Shown one piece after another: positions 33,065 to 41,278 of a DNA stretch of 64,000 nt. The translations under genes and the position numbers were made by a program. Below the pieces are notes generated by a model that searched no databases, was not told the origin of the DNA, and saw only the letters and a list, made by a program, of their open reading frames with translations. Position 1 is the stretch's first letter. Every line of letters begins with the position of its first letter. Origin of the DNA: Pseudomonas triclosanedens. Lineage in GTDB: Bacteria > Pseudomonadota > Gammaproteobacteria > Pseudomonadales > Pseudomonadaceae. The stretch lies in the NCBI RefSeq assembly GCF_026686735.1, contig NZ_CP113432.1, positions 2,276,001 through 2,340,000 on the forward strand, in the 5' to 3' direction.

Positions 33065-33886
33065 TTAGACAGCTTGTTGGTTTTTGAATGCGGCGGTGGC
33101 TTGCGTCATGGTCTTGAAGCGCACGCCGTCGAGGGATTGCATGTAGCGGATCAACTGGTCGAGCATCTGGATCCGCGGCCCGCGCCCGATGATTTCGGGG
33201 TGGCAGGTGAGGGTGAACACGCCTTTCATGCCGTGTGCGTAGTCGAACTCGCTGACCCAGGCCTTGTAGACGTCGCTGGGCAGTCGCAGACCGGTATTCA
33301 GCGGGCGTGGGGAGAACTGGAAGTAGGGATAGTCGTCCAGCTCCCAGGCGACCGGGAACTCCACGATCGAGCTGGTTTCGCCGGGTGTGAATTCTTCTTC
33401 CGAGAGCTTGTCGTTGCAGCGCGCATAGAACAGCTGGAAGTCATCCGACATCAGGCTGCTGTCGTACGTCAGCCCGGCCTCTTCGAGCAGGCGGATGGTG
33501 TTGTCGCTCAGGTCCCAGGCCGGCGAACGATAGCCCAGCGGTCGTTCGCCAGCGACCTTCTCGAGGATCTCGATGCTCCTGTTCAGAAGGGCACGCTCAT
33601 CATCGATCGCCATGCCCACCGGGGACTCGTGGATGTAGCCGTGGCTCGCTACTTCGTGGCCCTCGGCGACGATGCGCCGGACCATGTCGGGAAAGCTGCT
33701 GGCGGTGTGTGCCGGAACGAAGAAGGTGGCGCGCACGTCGCGCTTCTTCAGAATGTCCAGCAGCCTCGGCATGCCGACGTTGGCACCGTACTCACCACGC
33801 GATAACGGTGTCGGCGAGGTCTGCTTGAAGGTGCTCAGCCAGATGGCAACGGCGTCGAAGTCGAATGTCAGGCATACGGTGGTCAT
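33065..33886 (-). CDS. Polysaccharide-deacetylase-family amidohydrolase, possible imidase
   Basis: A 273-residue NodB-fold metal hydrolase: TFDFDA (metal and base Asp), HEVASHGYIHESPVG (metal His pair), YRSPAWDLSDNTIRLLEEAGLTYDSSLM and FTLTCHPEIIG. Cytosolic NodB-fold proteins without a signal peptide include allantoinase PuuE and bacterial cyclic imide hydrolases, not only polysaccharide deacetylases. With no signal peptide and an amide/acyl-CoA gene context, ring-opening or deacylation of a small cyclic amide is the more likely role (inference). The start overlaps the acyl-CoA dehydrogenase frame region (33886/33883, ATGA). Confidence 0.85.
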   Translation of the reverse strand: MTTVCLTFDFDAVAIWLSTFKQTSPTPLSRGEYGANVGMPRLLDILKKRDVRATFFVPAHTASSFPDMVRRIVAEGHEVASHGYIHESPVGMAIDDERALLNRSIEILEKVAGERPLGYRSPAWDLSDNTIRLLEEAGLTYDSSLMSDDFQLFYARCNDKLSEEEFTPGETSSIVEFPVAWELDDYPYFQFSPRPLNTGLRLPSDVYKAWVSEFDYAHGMKGVFTLTCHPEIIGRGPRIQMLDQLIRYMQSLDGVRFKTMTQATAAFKNQQAV

Positions 33887-35067
33887 TGCGGTAGCCCCAG
33901 TACGTCGGATTCGGAGTCGTCGATGATGCGGCGGGCAATGACGATTTTCTGGATGTCATTGGTGCCTTCGCCAACGATGTACAACGGCGCCTCGCGATAC
34001 AGCCGCTCGACCGCGAACTCGTTGATGTAGCCGTAGCCACCGTGGATGCGCAGAGCGTCTTCGGTGATCTCGCGGGCCGCTTCGCTGGCGAACAGCTTGG
34101 CCATGCCCGAGAGCATGTCGGCGCGCTCGCCGGACTGCTTGGCGCGAGCTGCCTCAGCGGTGACCAGACGGGCGGCGACAAGCTTGGTGGCCATGTCGGC
34201 CAAGCGCAGTTGCACGGCTTGGTGGTGGTCGATAGTGACGCCGAAGGTGCTGCGTTCGCTGGCATAGCGCTTGGCTTCGGCCAGGGCATTGGCGGCCAGG
34301 CCCACGGCGCTGGAGGCGATGGCGATACGACCGACCTCCAGGGCATCCAGCAGGTGACGCATACCCAGGCCCGGCTGACCGCCGACGATGGCCGAGGCAG
34401 GCACCTGCACTTTCTGCAGCAGGATCTCCATGGTATCCACCAGGCCGTAGGCCATCTTGTGGAATTCGCTCTCGACGCTGACCCCGGCGAATGCTTTCTC
34501 CAGCAGGAACAGACTGAGGCGGGGCTTGCCGCTGGCCGCGTCGACGCTGGTGCGGGCCAGGGTCAGCAGTACGGTCGCCTTGTCACCGTTGGTGACGAAG
34601 ATCTTGTTGCCGCTGAGCTCGTAGCCGTTGTCGGTGGAGCTGGCGATGGTGGTGATGCTCTGCAGGTCGGAGCCAGCGGCCGGTTCGGTCAGCAGAAGCG
34701 CGCCACGGTGTTCGCCGGTGGCCATCAGCGGAAGGTAGTGCTCCTTCTGTTCCTGGGTACCGAACCTGGTGATGGCATAGGCGACGGTGCCATGACTGTT
34801 GATGTAGGCGGCCAGGGTGGTCCAGCCGGCGGCGATCACTTCCATGACCGCGGCGAACACTGGCAGGCGCAGATGGAGGCCGCCGAACTCTTCCGGCACT
34901 GCCAGCCCGAACAGACCCATTTCCTTCATGGCGGCGACCATCTCGGTCGGGAAAGTGCGGGTGCGTTCCAGCTCCTGTACGCGTGGACGGACTTCCTTGG
35001 CGATGTACTTGCGGACGCTCTCGACAATGTCCCTTTCGACATCGGTGAAATCAGCGAACTGGCTCAT
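33883..35067 (-). CDS. Acyl-CoA dehydrogenase
   Basis: A 394-residue FAD flavoprotein. GALLLTEPAAGSDLQSI and FVTNGDKATVLL are family signature segments, and FGVTIDHHQAVQLRLADM and RIHGGYGYINEFAVERLYREA follow; the usual catalytic Glu position is in the IHGGYGYINEF segment region. It oxidises an acyl-CoA to the 2-enoyl-CoA and passes electrons to ETF; a dedicated etfBA pair is encoded at 45404-47169. The ATG at 35067 follows GGAGG and overlaps the SDR stop. Confidence 0.93.
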   Translation of the reverse strand: MSQFADFTDVERDIVESVRKYIAKEVRPRVQELERTRTFPTEMVAAMKEMGLFGLAVPEEFGGLHLRLPVFAAVMEVIAAGWTTLAAYINSHGTVAYAITRFGTQEQKEHYLPLMATGEHRGALLLTEPAAGSDLQSITTIASSTDNGYELSGNKIFVTNGDKATVLLTLARTSVDAASGKPRLSLFLLEKAFAGVSVESEFHKMAYGLVDTMEILLQKVQVPASAIVGGQPGLGMRHLLDALEVGRIAIASSAVGLAANALAEAKRYASERSTFGVTIDHHQAVQLRLADMATKLVAARLVTAEAARAKQSGERADMLSGMAKLFASEAAREITEDALRIHGGYGYINEFAVERLYREAPLYIVGEGTNDIQKIVIARRIIDDSESDVLGLPQ

Positions 35068-35852
35068 GCAGTCCAACCTCCATCAATAGCGATAGCCTGG
35101 CCAGAGATGTAGCTGGCCTCTTCGGTGGCAAGGAAGTAGATCAGGTTGGCGACTTCCTGGGCGGTGCCCTTGCGCTGCGCCGGAATGACCCGCTGGATCC
35201 ACGACGGGTCTGCCCCGACGCCTCGCTGCATGAAGGCTGCGGCGGACTTCACGATGTTCGCCGAGTTGCCGCGCACGTTGGTGTCGATGGCGCCCGGGCA
35301 TACCGCGTTGATGGTGATCCCGTACTGGCTATGGGTCTTGCTGATCTGTCGGGTCATGCCGACCACGCCGAACTTCGCCGCGGTGTAGGAGGTGCCATCG
35401 GCGCCGCCGATCAGGCCGCCGATGGACGAGGTATTGACGATCCGGCCATAGCGCTGCGCGACCATGTGTTTGAGCGCGGCCTGGCAGCCGAAGAAGCTGC
35501 CCTTCAGATTGATGTTGATCATCTGATTCCACAGCTCTTCGTTGGTCTCGTCGATACTGGCGAAGCCGTCGTAGACGCCAGCGTTGTTCACCATGATGTC
35601 GATCCGGCCATAGCGGTCGACCGCGGCCTGGACCAGGGCCTCGACTTCCCCCTGGACGCGCACGTCGGTGCGGATGAATTCCACTTCGCCGCCTGCGGCG
35701 CGAAGTTCGGCGGCGACCTGGACACCTGCCTCGTCGAGGATGCCGCCGATGAGGGTCTTCACACCGGATGCGGCAAAGGTCTTCGACAGCGCCAGGCCAA
35801 TGCCGCTCTCGCCCCCGGTAACTACGGCCACACGGCCCTTGAGCTGGAACAT
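35064..35852 (-). CDS. Short-chain dehydrogenase/reductase (SDR 1)
   Basis: A 262-residue classical SDR. TGGESGIGLAL is the cofactor loop, NNAGVYDGF the NNAG motif, SSIGGLIGGADGTSYTAAKFGV supplies catalytic Ser and YxxxK, and the C-terminus YISGQAIAIDGGW is typical. It is closely similar to the product of 43101-43892 (SDR 2), including the unusual GGESGIGLA(L/I)S and GGIL(D/Q)EAG. Probable NAD(P)-dependent oxidation of a hydroxyl or hydroxyacyl intermediate. Second gene of the operon driven from box B. Confidence 0.93.
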   Translation of the reverse strand: MFQLKGRVAVVTGGESGIGLALSKTFAASGVKTLIGGILDEAGVQVAAELRAAGGEVEFIRTDVRVQGEVEALVQAAVDRYGRIDIMVNNAGVYDGFASIDETNEELWNQMININLKGSFFGCQAALKHMVAQRYGRIVNTSSIGGLIGGADGTSYTAAKFGVVGMTRQISKTHSQYGITINAVCPGAIDTNVRGNSANIVKSAAAFMQRGVGADPSWIQRVIPAQRKGTAQEVANLIYFLATEEASYISGQAIAIDGGWTA

Positions 35853-35909
35853 TTCAGTGTCTCCGTTGAAAACTTCGGTGAGGCCGTGAGTCGCGCCGGC
35901 CTCACCCTG

Positions 35910-36698
35910 TCACTTGCCGAAGCGGGCAGAGCGGGAATACTTGCGGCGAACGTCCTGGTACTCCTCGGGGCGGCGCTGGGTCATCTGCTCGTAATAGCCC
36001 ACGCGGTTGATGCCGTAGGCACCCTTGCTGTTGAGGAAGCCCAGTGACTCCGCCATCTTCAGGGCGAAGGTATTCGGGTTGAGGATCGCGGTCGGACGCC
36101 TGGTCCCGGTTTCCAGCAGCCACTTCTCGGTGGCGGCGGAAATGATCGTGCAGGAGAGGATGACGGCCTCGACGCCGCCGGACTCCATCGCCGCTTCGGA
36201 GGCCGCCAGGGCGTCTCTGGCCACGCCCTCGATGTCGTTGATCATGTCGGTCACGTGCCAATCGATGTAGCGAACGTCGCGGCACTGCGACTCGCCGCCG
36301 TACAGGCGCACCAGGTCCCGCATGTGCGCCGCGGATTTGCGGTGGTCGGTGACCAACAGATAGTCATGGCCGTAGTACGCCGCGTGCTGCATGGTGGCTT
36401 CGAGCGGGCCTACCACCGGTATGTCCACCAGCTCGCGCGCCGCGCGCACACCCGGATCGTTGCAGCAGCCGATGATGATCGCGTCAAAGCCCTGCTCCTC
36501 GGCCTGCAGAACGCACTCGAAGACTTCCTCTTCGACCAGATGCTTCGGATACCACCAGTCGCAGTTTTCCGGGCAATTCTCGGTATTGGTCACCACCAGC
36601 TCGTTGCCTTCGTTCAGATAAGGCGTGAGGGTTTCGCTGATCAGCCGGTTATACGCCGGAGTGCCGAATGGATTGATGAAGTTGATGCGGACGCCCAT
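35910..36698 (-). CDS. Aspartate/glutamate/hydantoin racemase-superfamily protein 1
   Basis: A 262-residue member of the Asp/Glu/hydantoin racemase superfamily. The two catalytic Cys lie in IIIGCCNDPGV near residue 78 and AVILSCTIISA near 185. The superfamily also includes maleate isomerase and arylmalonate decarboxylase, so the exact reaction is open. The ATG at 36698 (MGVRINFINPFG) was chosen because it matches the N-terminus of the paralogue at 49955. First gene of the seven-gene operon, with operator box B 66 bp upstream. Confidence 0.88.
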   Translation of the reverse strand: MGVRINFINPFGTPAYNRLISETLTPYLNEGNELVVTNTENCPENCDWWYPKHLVEEEVFECVLQAEEQGFDAIIIGCCNDPGVRAARELVDIPVVGPLEATMQHAAYYGHDYLLVTDHRKSAAHMRDLVRLYGGESQCRDVRYIDWHVTDMINDIEGVARDALAASEAAMESGGVEAVILSCTIISAATEKWLLETGTRRPTAILNPNTFALKMAESLGFLNSKGAYGINRVGYYEQMTQRRPEEYQDVRRKYSRSARFGK

Positions 36699-36763
36699 GA
36701 AGATGCCTGCCTTTTCGAGTCGGAAGTAGGTGGGTCTGTCTAGCGTACCCATTGAGATAATTT

Positions 36764-36783
36764 ACGTACCGTTGGGTCAGTAT
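36764..36783. promoter_or_regulatory. Regulon operator box B (seven-gene operon)
   Basis: ACGTACCGTTGGGTCAGTAT; the complement reads ATACTGACCCAACGGTACGT. It lies upstream of the racemase gene, in the 338-bp divergent region shared with ridA; no other feature was seen in that region except box C. Confidence 0.7.
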
Positions 36784-36963
36784 GATTGAATCCTCGGTCG
36801 TGTCAATACCGCCGCAAGGCCCGCTTGAAGTTTTCCCACGACTCGTCTCTGGCAGCTGCCACAGCATCCGGAACGGGCGGATACGAGGAGTCGGCCAGCC
36901 GCTTGGCGGCAATTCGTGATGCCTGGCCCTATTGCCTAGCCAGGGGAATATTGAGTAAATTGA

Positions 36964-36980
36964 ATACCCGGTGGTCAAAT
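36964..36980. promoter_or_regulatory. Regulon operator box C (ridA-oxidase unit)
   Basis: ATACCCGGTGGTCAAAT; the complement contains TGACCACCGGGTAT, matching box F at 11 of 14 positions. It lies 57 bp upstream of the ridA ATG. Confidence 0.6.
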
Positions 36981-37036
36981 TTTTGGACTTAAAGGTCCCT
37001 ACTGCCCACTCACCGTCGACCATCAGAGGACATGTC

Positions 37037-37435
37037 ATGATTCAAGCGATCAACGCCGGCCCCGCCTTCGCAGGGGTGTCCCAAGCCACGCTGGCCTCGG
37101 AAGGCGACCTGCTGTTCCTTTCAGGCCACTGCCCCACCGATCAGGAGGGCAATGTCGTGGCTGGAACTTTCGAGGATCAGGTACGAGCGGTCTTCGAGAA
37201 CCTAAAGGCTACGCTGGCTGCAGCCGGGGTGGGCTTCGAGGCGGTGGCCAAGTTCACCATGTATGTCACCCATTTCGAGCCGAGCATGCTCGCGGACATC
37301 CGCAAGGTCCGCAGTGACTACATCAACCCTGCTTGTCCGCCAGCGAGTGCACTGGTAACGGTGGCAGGCTTGTATGACGAAGCAGTACGTATCGAAATCG
37401 ACGGTGTGGCCGTCGTCCCACGCAAAAACAAGTAG
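37037..37435 (+). CDS. RidA-family enamine/imine deaminase
   Basis: A 132-residue Rid (YjgF/YER057c/UK114) protein. SGHCPTDQEGNV, FENLKATLAAAGVGFEAVAKFTMYVTHF and SDYINPACPPASALVTVAGLYDEAVRIEIDGVAVV are the family core. The Arg of the PAR(S/T) motif is replaced in the segment PPASALVTV (Ala-Ser), so deaminase activity is uncertain. It is immediately followed by a flavin amine oxidase-like gene, whose imine product a Rid protein would hydrolyse. The ATG at 37037 was chosen over the upstream in-frame start, which would run through box C. Confidence 0.88.
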   Translation: MIQAINAGPAFAGVSQATLASEGDLLFLSGHCPTDQEGNVVAGTFEDQVRAVFENLKATLAAAGVGFEAVAKFTMYVTHFEPSMLADIRKVRSDYINPACPPASALVTVAGLYDEAVRIEIDGVAVVPRKNK

Positions 37436-37447
37436 GTACTCGTGGAA

Positions 37448-39028
37448 ATGGCTGAATTCGATGCTGTGATCGTCGGCGCTGGCCACAATGGCCTGGTCTG
37501 CGCGGCGTATCTGGCCAAGGCTGGTCACAAGGTCTGCGTCATCGAGCGCAGGAAGGTAGTTGGCGGCGCCGCCGTGACCGAGGAGCTGTGGCCCGGCTTC
37601 CGTCTATCGGTTGCCGCCTACTGGATGTCGCTCCTGCAGCCGAAGGTGATGATGGACCTCGATCTGCTCAGGCACGGAGTGAAGGTGCTTGATATTCCTC
37701 CGGGAATCCAGCCGTTCCGCGACGGCTCCTCCGTCACCTTCTGGGGGGACGAGAAGCGCATGTGTGACGAGCTGCGCAAGTACTCCGAGGCCGACGCGCA
37801 GGCGTACCCGCAGTTCGTCGCCCACATGAAGAACCTGGTCGTACATCTGCGCAAGCTGATCTACGAAGTGCCGGTGGACTTCACCACCGGCAAGGTCAAG
37901 GAACTGGCCAAGACTGCCGGCCTGGTCTGGCGCATGCGCTCCGCCGGTCCGATGTTCTATGACATCTGGGACCTGCTGACACTTAGCTGTCACGACTACT
38001 TGCAGCGCTGGTTCAGTAGCCCCGAGGTACTGACTATCTTCGGTTGCTACGCCTCGGGCAGTGGTGGGAACATCGGGCCGATGAGCCCGGGATCGGCCTA
38101 TGTGCTGGCACGCCCCTACCTGCGCGAAAGCGATACTGAAGCCGGTCCAGGCGGCTTGGTCGAGGGCGGTATGGGTGCCATCAGCGAGGCGCTCAGGGCT
38201 GTATCGGAGGAGCATGGAGTGGAGATCCGCTGCGATGCCCCGGTAGCCGAGATCATCGTTGAGAACGGTTCGGCCAAGGGGGTTCGCCTGGCCTCGGGTG
38301 AGATCATCAAATCGCGCATCGTGGTCAGCAACGCCAACGCCAAGACCCTCTTCCTGCGCCTGCTCAGGCCAGAGCACCTGCCCATCTCAGTGATCGAGGC
38401 AGTGAAGCGCATTCGCACCACATCCAGTTGCTTCAAGATCAATATGGCGCTCTCCGGGTTGCCGCAGTGGACGGCGCTCAAAGGCCAGAGCCAGGCCCCC
38501 GGCTCGATCACCATCGCCGAGAACCTGGAAGAACTGCAGGATGCCTTCCACAGCGCCCAGCACGGACGCATGGCTGAGAATCCGTACATGTGGATCCTGA
38601 CCCCCAGCGCGTTCGACAAGACTGTCGCGCCGGAAGGCAAGCACACCATGAGCCTGCTTGGCGGCCACGTACCCTACGAGCTGAAGGATGGCCGTGCCTG
38701 GGACGAGCAGAGCAAGGAAGCGCTCTTCGATATCGTGGCCAACTCCATCGAGCGCTACGCACCAGGTTTCCGCGAACTGGTCCTGCACAAGCAGGTGCTG
38801 GTCGCCAAGGATCTGGAGCAGATGTTCGACCTGCCGACGGGGCATGTGCACCACGGTGAGCTCAGCCTCGACCAGATCTTCTTCAAGCGTCCCATCGCGC
38901 ACTACGCCGACTACAAGTCTCCGATCAAGGGGCTTTACCAGTGCGGAGCTTCGGCTCACCCGGGCGGCGGTGTAACCGGCGTGCCGGGGCACAATGCCGC
39001 ACAGGTTATTCTTGCCGAACTGAAATAG
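37448..39028 (+). CDS. FAD-dependent amine oxidase/phytoene desaturase-like oxidoreductase
   Basis: 526 residues. The Rossmann motif DAVIVGAGHNGLVCAAYLAKAG is at the N-terminus, with IERRKVVGGAAVTEELWPGFRLS following, and the C-terminal FAD motif is near YQCGASAHPGGGVTGVPGHNAAQ. The overall layout is that of the NAD(P)/FAD-dependent (CrtI/pyridine nucleotide-disulfide-like) oxidoreductases. It probably oxidises a C-N or C-C bond of the substrate. ATG at 37448 with GTGGA just upstream; GTG at 37442 is an alternative. Coupled to ridA (6-12 nt gap) and followed by a terminator. Confidence 0.88.
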   Translation: MAEFDAVIVGAGHNGLVCAAYLAKAGHKVCVIERRKVVGGAAVTEELWPGFRLSVAAYWMSLLQPKVMMDLDLLRHGVKVLDIPPGIQPFRDGSSVTFWGDEKRMCDELRKYSEADAQAYPQFVAHMKNLVVHLRKLIYEVPVDFTTGKVKELAKTAGLVWRMRSAGPMFYDIWDLLTLSCHDYLQRWFSSPEVLTIFGCYASGSGGNIGPMSPGSAYVLARPYLRESDTEAGPGGLVEGGMGAISEALRAVSEEHGVEIRCDAPVAEIIVENGSAKGVRLASGEIIKSRIVVSNANAKTLFLRLLRPEHLPISVIEAVKRIRTTSSCFKINMALSGLPQWTALKGQSQAPGSITIAENLEELQDAFHSAQHGRMAENPYMWILTPSAFDKTVAPEGKHTMSLLGGHVPYELKDGRAWDEQSKEALFDIVANSIERYAPGFRELVLHKQVLVAKDLEQMFDLPTGHVHHGELSLDQIFFKRPIAHYADYKSPIKGLYQCGASAHPGGGVTGVPGHNAAQVILAELK

Positions 39029-39048
39029 CGTCTTCGTCGAACGACTTT

Positions 39049-39085
39049 CGCCCTCCCCGGGGTAGCCTTGGGGAGGGCGTTTTTC
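39049..39085 (+). terminator. Rho-independent terminator of ridA-oxidase unit
   Basis: CGCCCTCCCC (39049-39058) pairs with GGGGAGGGCG (39070-39079), followed by five T. It overlaps the 3' end of the convergent TetR gene. Confidence 0.92.
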
Positions 39086-39638
39086 ATTGGGGGCTGATGG
39101 TTGCCAGGATGATTCGGCAGATGTCGTTGGTGGCCTTGCCGATATCGGCGCCGTCCTGCGGCAGCCAGTCGATGACGCCGACCAGCATCGAGCGCACCAC
39201 GTTGATCAGTCTGGCGATATCCGCGCAGTCACTGACTCCGAGGATCGCCACCAGGATCGCCATCTGGTTGCGCCGCAGGGCCAGCACGCGCTCACGCTGA
39301 GCGTCCGTGAGGGCGTGCAGCTCACGTGCACTCAGGACGCAGGATTGGCGGTTTTTCAACATGAAGGAAATGTAGTTGGTGACGTAGACCCGCAACTGTT
39401 GCTCACGGTCCGTCGCATTGCGGCTCTTTGCCTTGACCTTGTGCAGCAGCGTGGCCTCGTACTCTTCGACGATCTCGAAGAGAAGTTCTTGCTTGCTGTC
39501 GATGTGGTGGTAGAGCGAGCCCGCTTCCAGCCCCACGGCCGATGCCAGTTTCCTCAGGCTGACTGCATGGAAGCCCTGGGTGAAGAACAGGTCCACAGCT
39601 TCCCTGCGAATGTCACAGATACCAACCGTTCTTGCCAT
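39084..39638 (-). CDS. TetR-family transcriptional regulator 1
   Basis: A 184-residue regulator. The N-terminal HTH is REAVDLFFTQGFHAVSLRKLASAVGLEAGSLYHHIDSKQELL, with a variable ligand-binding domain after it. The ATG at 39638 was chosen; an upstream start would add 29 residues of low quality. It lies between the oxidase and the citrate-synthase-like gene and is one of two candidates for the factor that binds the operator boxes in this cluster. No clear box is seen directly in front of it. Confidence 0.92.
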   Translation of the reverse strand: MARTVGICDIRREAVDLFFTQGFHAVSLRKLASAVGLEAGSLYHHIDSKQELLFEIVEEYEATLLHKVKAKSRNATDREQQLRVYVTNYISFMLKNRQSCVLSARELHALTDAQRERVLALRRNQMAILVAILGVSDCADIARLINVVRSMLVGVIDWLPQDGADIGKATNDICRIILATISPQ

Positions 39639-39693
39639 GAAGGTCCACCATCGGTTCTGTTGGCTGCGCTGGTTGATGGCCACCGGCATCTCT

Positions 39694-39729
39694 GAAAAAA
39701 ACCTTGCAGCCCGTACGGGATGCAAGGTT
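39694..39729 (-). terminator. Rho-independent terminator of the citrate-synthase-like gene
   Basis: AACCTTGCA (39700-39708) pairs with TGCAAGGTT (39721-39729), with an inner CCCG-TA-CGGG stem. On the minus strand a run of six to seven T follows. It lies just after the stop at 39757. Confidence 0.88.
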
Positions 39730-39756
39730 CCTGGCGTTGCCTGGCACCTGGTGAAG

Positions 39757-40563
39757 TTACCAGCCGGCCTTGGCCAGTTCGTCGTTGAGCGAATGGCGCT
39801 CGCGGGCGTAGTCCACCGAGTCGTCGGGGATGACGCGGATGCGAACCTTGCTCTGTAATTCCTCAGAGATGTGTGCGACCACGCCAGGCATCGTCGAGAT
39901 GACTGCCAGGCCGGTCATTTCCTGCGGGGTGAAGCCCATCTGGGCCAGGATCGCGCCCATCATGCCGACCTCGTTGATGACGATCTCCGGCTTGCCGGCC
40001 TGTTCGGTGAAGGCGCGGTGCACGGCTTCGTACCAGTCGCACAACTCCCCCCAGACGCCGGTTTCGATGGCGATGGCCTTCAATTGTTGCGCGCGTGGGT
40101 CTGTGAAGCGAAACACCGGGTGGCCGAAACCAGGCACGCGCTGCTTGCTGGCGCGCATCTGCGCGACCAGACGTCCCGCAGCGTCATCCAGGCTTTCGCC
40201 TTCAGCCAGTTGCGGCAGGGTGCTTTGCAGGAAGTTGCCGGTCTGGTCGGGAGCCAGGGAATACTCGCCGGCTGACAGCACGGCCGTGGCGAGACCGGCG
40301 ACCATGCTCGGGTTGCTCGAGACACAGAAGCGCGCTGCGGCCGTGCCTGGCTTGCGCAGCGCGTAGTCGAGCACGGAACAGAGGACTGCGTCGGTCATCT
40401 TCGACTCGCCGGGGGTGGGCAGGCGGCCGCGAATCAGCAGGAAGGTGACCGTCGGGAAGCTGAGCTTGCCAATGATTTCACCCAGATCAAAGCCGCGAAT
40501 GAACACGTTATTCGCATCCACGTCGCTGACGGCACTGCTCCAGTAAGCAGGTTGGTTAGACAT
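39757..40563 (-). CDS. Short citrate synthase-like protein (citryl-CoA lyase type)
   Basis: 268 residues, much shorter than citrate synthase (about 420). GKLSFPTVTFLLIRGRLPTPGES, the catalytic-His segment VPGFGHPVFRFTDPRAQQL and LAVISTMPGVVAHISEEL match the C-terminal two thirds of the citrate-synthase fold. Short forms of this kind are annotated as citryl-CoA lyases or ATP-independent CoA-ester lyases. In this cluster it may cleave or form a branched dicarboxyl-CoA (inference). Operator boxes D1/D2 lie 50-100 bp upstream. Confidence 0.85.
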   Translation of the reverse strand: MSNQPAYWSSAVSDVDANNVFIRGFDLGEIIGKLSFPTVTFLLIRGRLPTPGESKMTDAVLCSVLDYALRKPGTAAARFCVSSNPSMVAGLATAVLSAGEYSLAPDQTGNFLQSTLPQLAEGESLDDAAGRLVAQMRASKQRVPGFGHPVFRFTDPRAQQLKAIAIETGVWGELCDWYEAVHRAFTEQAGKPEIVINEVGMMGAILAQMGFTPQEMTGLAVISTMPGVVAHISEELQSKVRIRVIPDDSVDYARERHSLNDELAKAGW

Positions 40564-40618
40564 ACCGAATCCTCTAGCACCTTATGGTTGAGCCTCCCGG
40601 ATGGAGGCGCGCGCAATA

Positions 40619-40660
40619 ACACTGACCGTTGCGCATAACAAACTGTACGATGGGTCTAAT
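40619..40660. promoter_or_regulatory. Regulon operator boxes D1 and D2
   Basis: D1, ACTGACCGTTGCGCATA (40621-40637), and D2, ACTGTACGATGGGTCTAAT (40642-40660), lie in the divergent region between the citrate-synthase-like gene and the thioesterase gene. D2 in complement matches box B at GACCCA and CG-TAC. Confidence 0.55.
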
Positions 40661-40720
40661 TTTTTGTCTATATGGTCTGTGATTGGTTTCGGCCGCTGGA
40701 GTGGGGCTTGAGGAAAGAAT

Positions 40721-40764
40721 TTGACTTGACGGTCTATAAAAAAGACAATTTGGACGGTTTATCC
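40721..40764. promoter_or_regulatory. Regulon operator boxes D3 and D4 with promoter-like core
   Basis: D3, TTGACTTGACGGTCTATAAA (40721-40740), matches box H1 TGACTGGACGGTCTAT at 15 of 16 positions; D4, ATTTGGACGGTTTATCC (40748-40764), follows. The AAAAAAGAC after D3 is shared with boxes F and G. They lie upstream of the thioesterase-TetR2 unit. Confidence 0.6.
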
Positions 40765-40839
40765 GACAAATCCATTCGTCCAGCGCCGGGCATGTTTCCG
40801 GGCCGGAGAAACCAGGCGGGTCAGCAGAGGCCGTTGCAC

Positions 40840-41259
40840 ATGGATACTTACAAAGGGGTGGTCTACCCCGCGCAGACGGATGCCATGGGCCACATGACAG
40901 TGCAGTACTACGTCGCCGCGTTCGATCAGGCGATGTGGCATCTGGTGGCAGCGTTGGGCTACAACCCGGACTGGCGCCATGAGCGCAAGGAGGGGTGGGC
41001 CGATGTGCGGCACGAGATCAACTACCACGACGAAATAAGAGTAGGGGATCTGTTCTCGGTCAGGAGCGAGGTGAGAAAAGTCGGCAAGAGCTCTCTGGTC
41101 ACTCACCATCGACTGATGAATACTTCCAACAAACTTTGCGCTGAAATCGAAATGACCTCGGTCTATTTCGACCTCGAGAAGCGTGTCTCCAAGGCCTTGC
41201 CGGAGGCGCTGAGGAACACCGCACAGGATTGGCTGTCGCGCCAATCCACCATGAATTGA
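40840..41259 (+). CDS. 4HBT-type acyl-CoA thioesterase
   Basis: A 139-residue hot-dog thioesterase. YPAQTDAMGHMTVQYYVAAFDQAMWHL is the 4HBT active-site segment (the Asp normally in this segment aligns at QTDAMGH). INYHDEIRVGDLFSVRSEV follows. The ATG at 40840 was chosen since the upstream in-frame region carries the operator boxes; a weak AG-rich RBS precedes it. It releases CoA from pathway intermediates or protects the CoA pool. Followed after 19 nt by the TetR2 gene. Confidence 0.88.
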   Translation: MDTYKGVVYPAQTDAMGHMTVQYYVAAFDQAMWHLVAALGYNPDWRHERKEGWADVRHEINYHDEIRVGDLFSVRSEVRKVGKSSLVTHHRLMNTSNKLCAEIEMTSVYFDLEKRVSKALPEALRNTAQDWLSRQSTMN

Positions 41260-41278
41260 CTGCCGCCAGGAGGCTATC

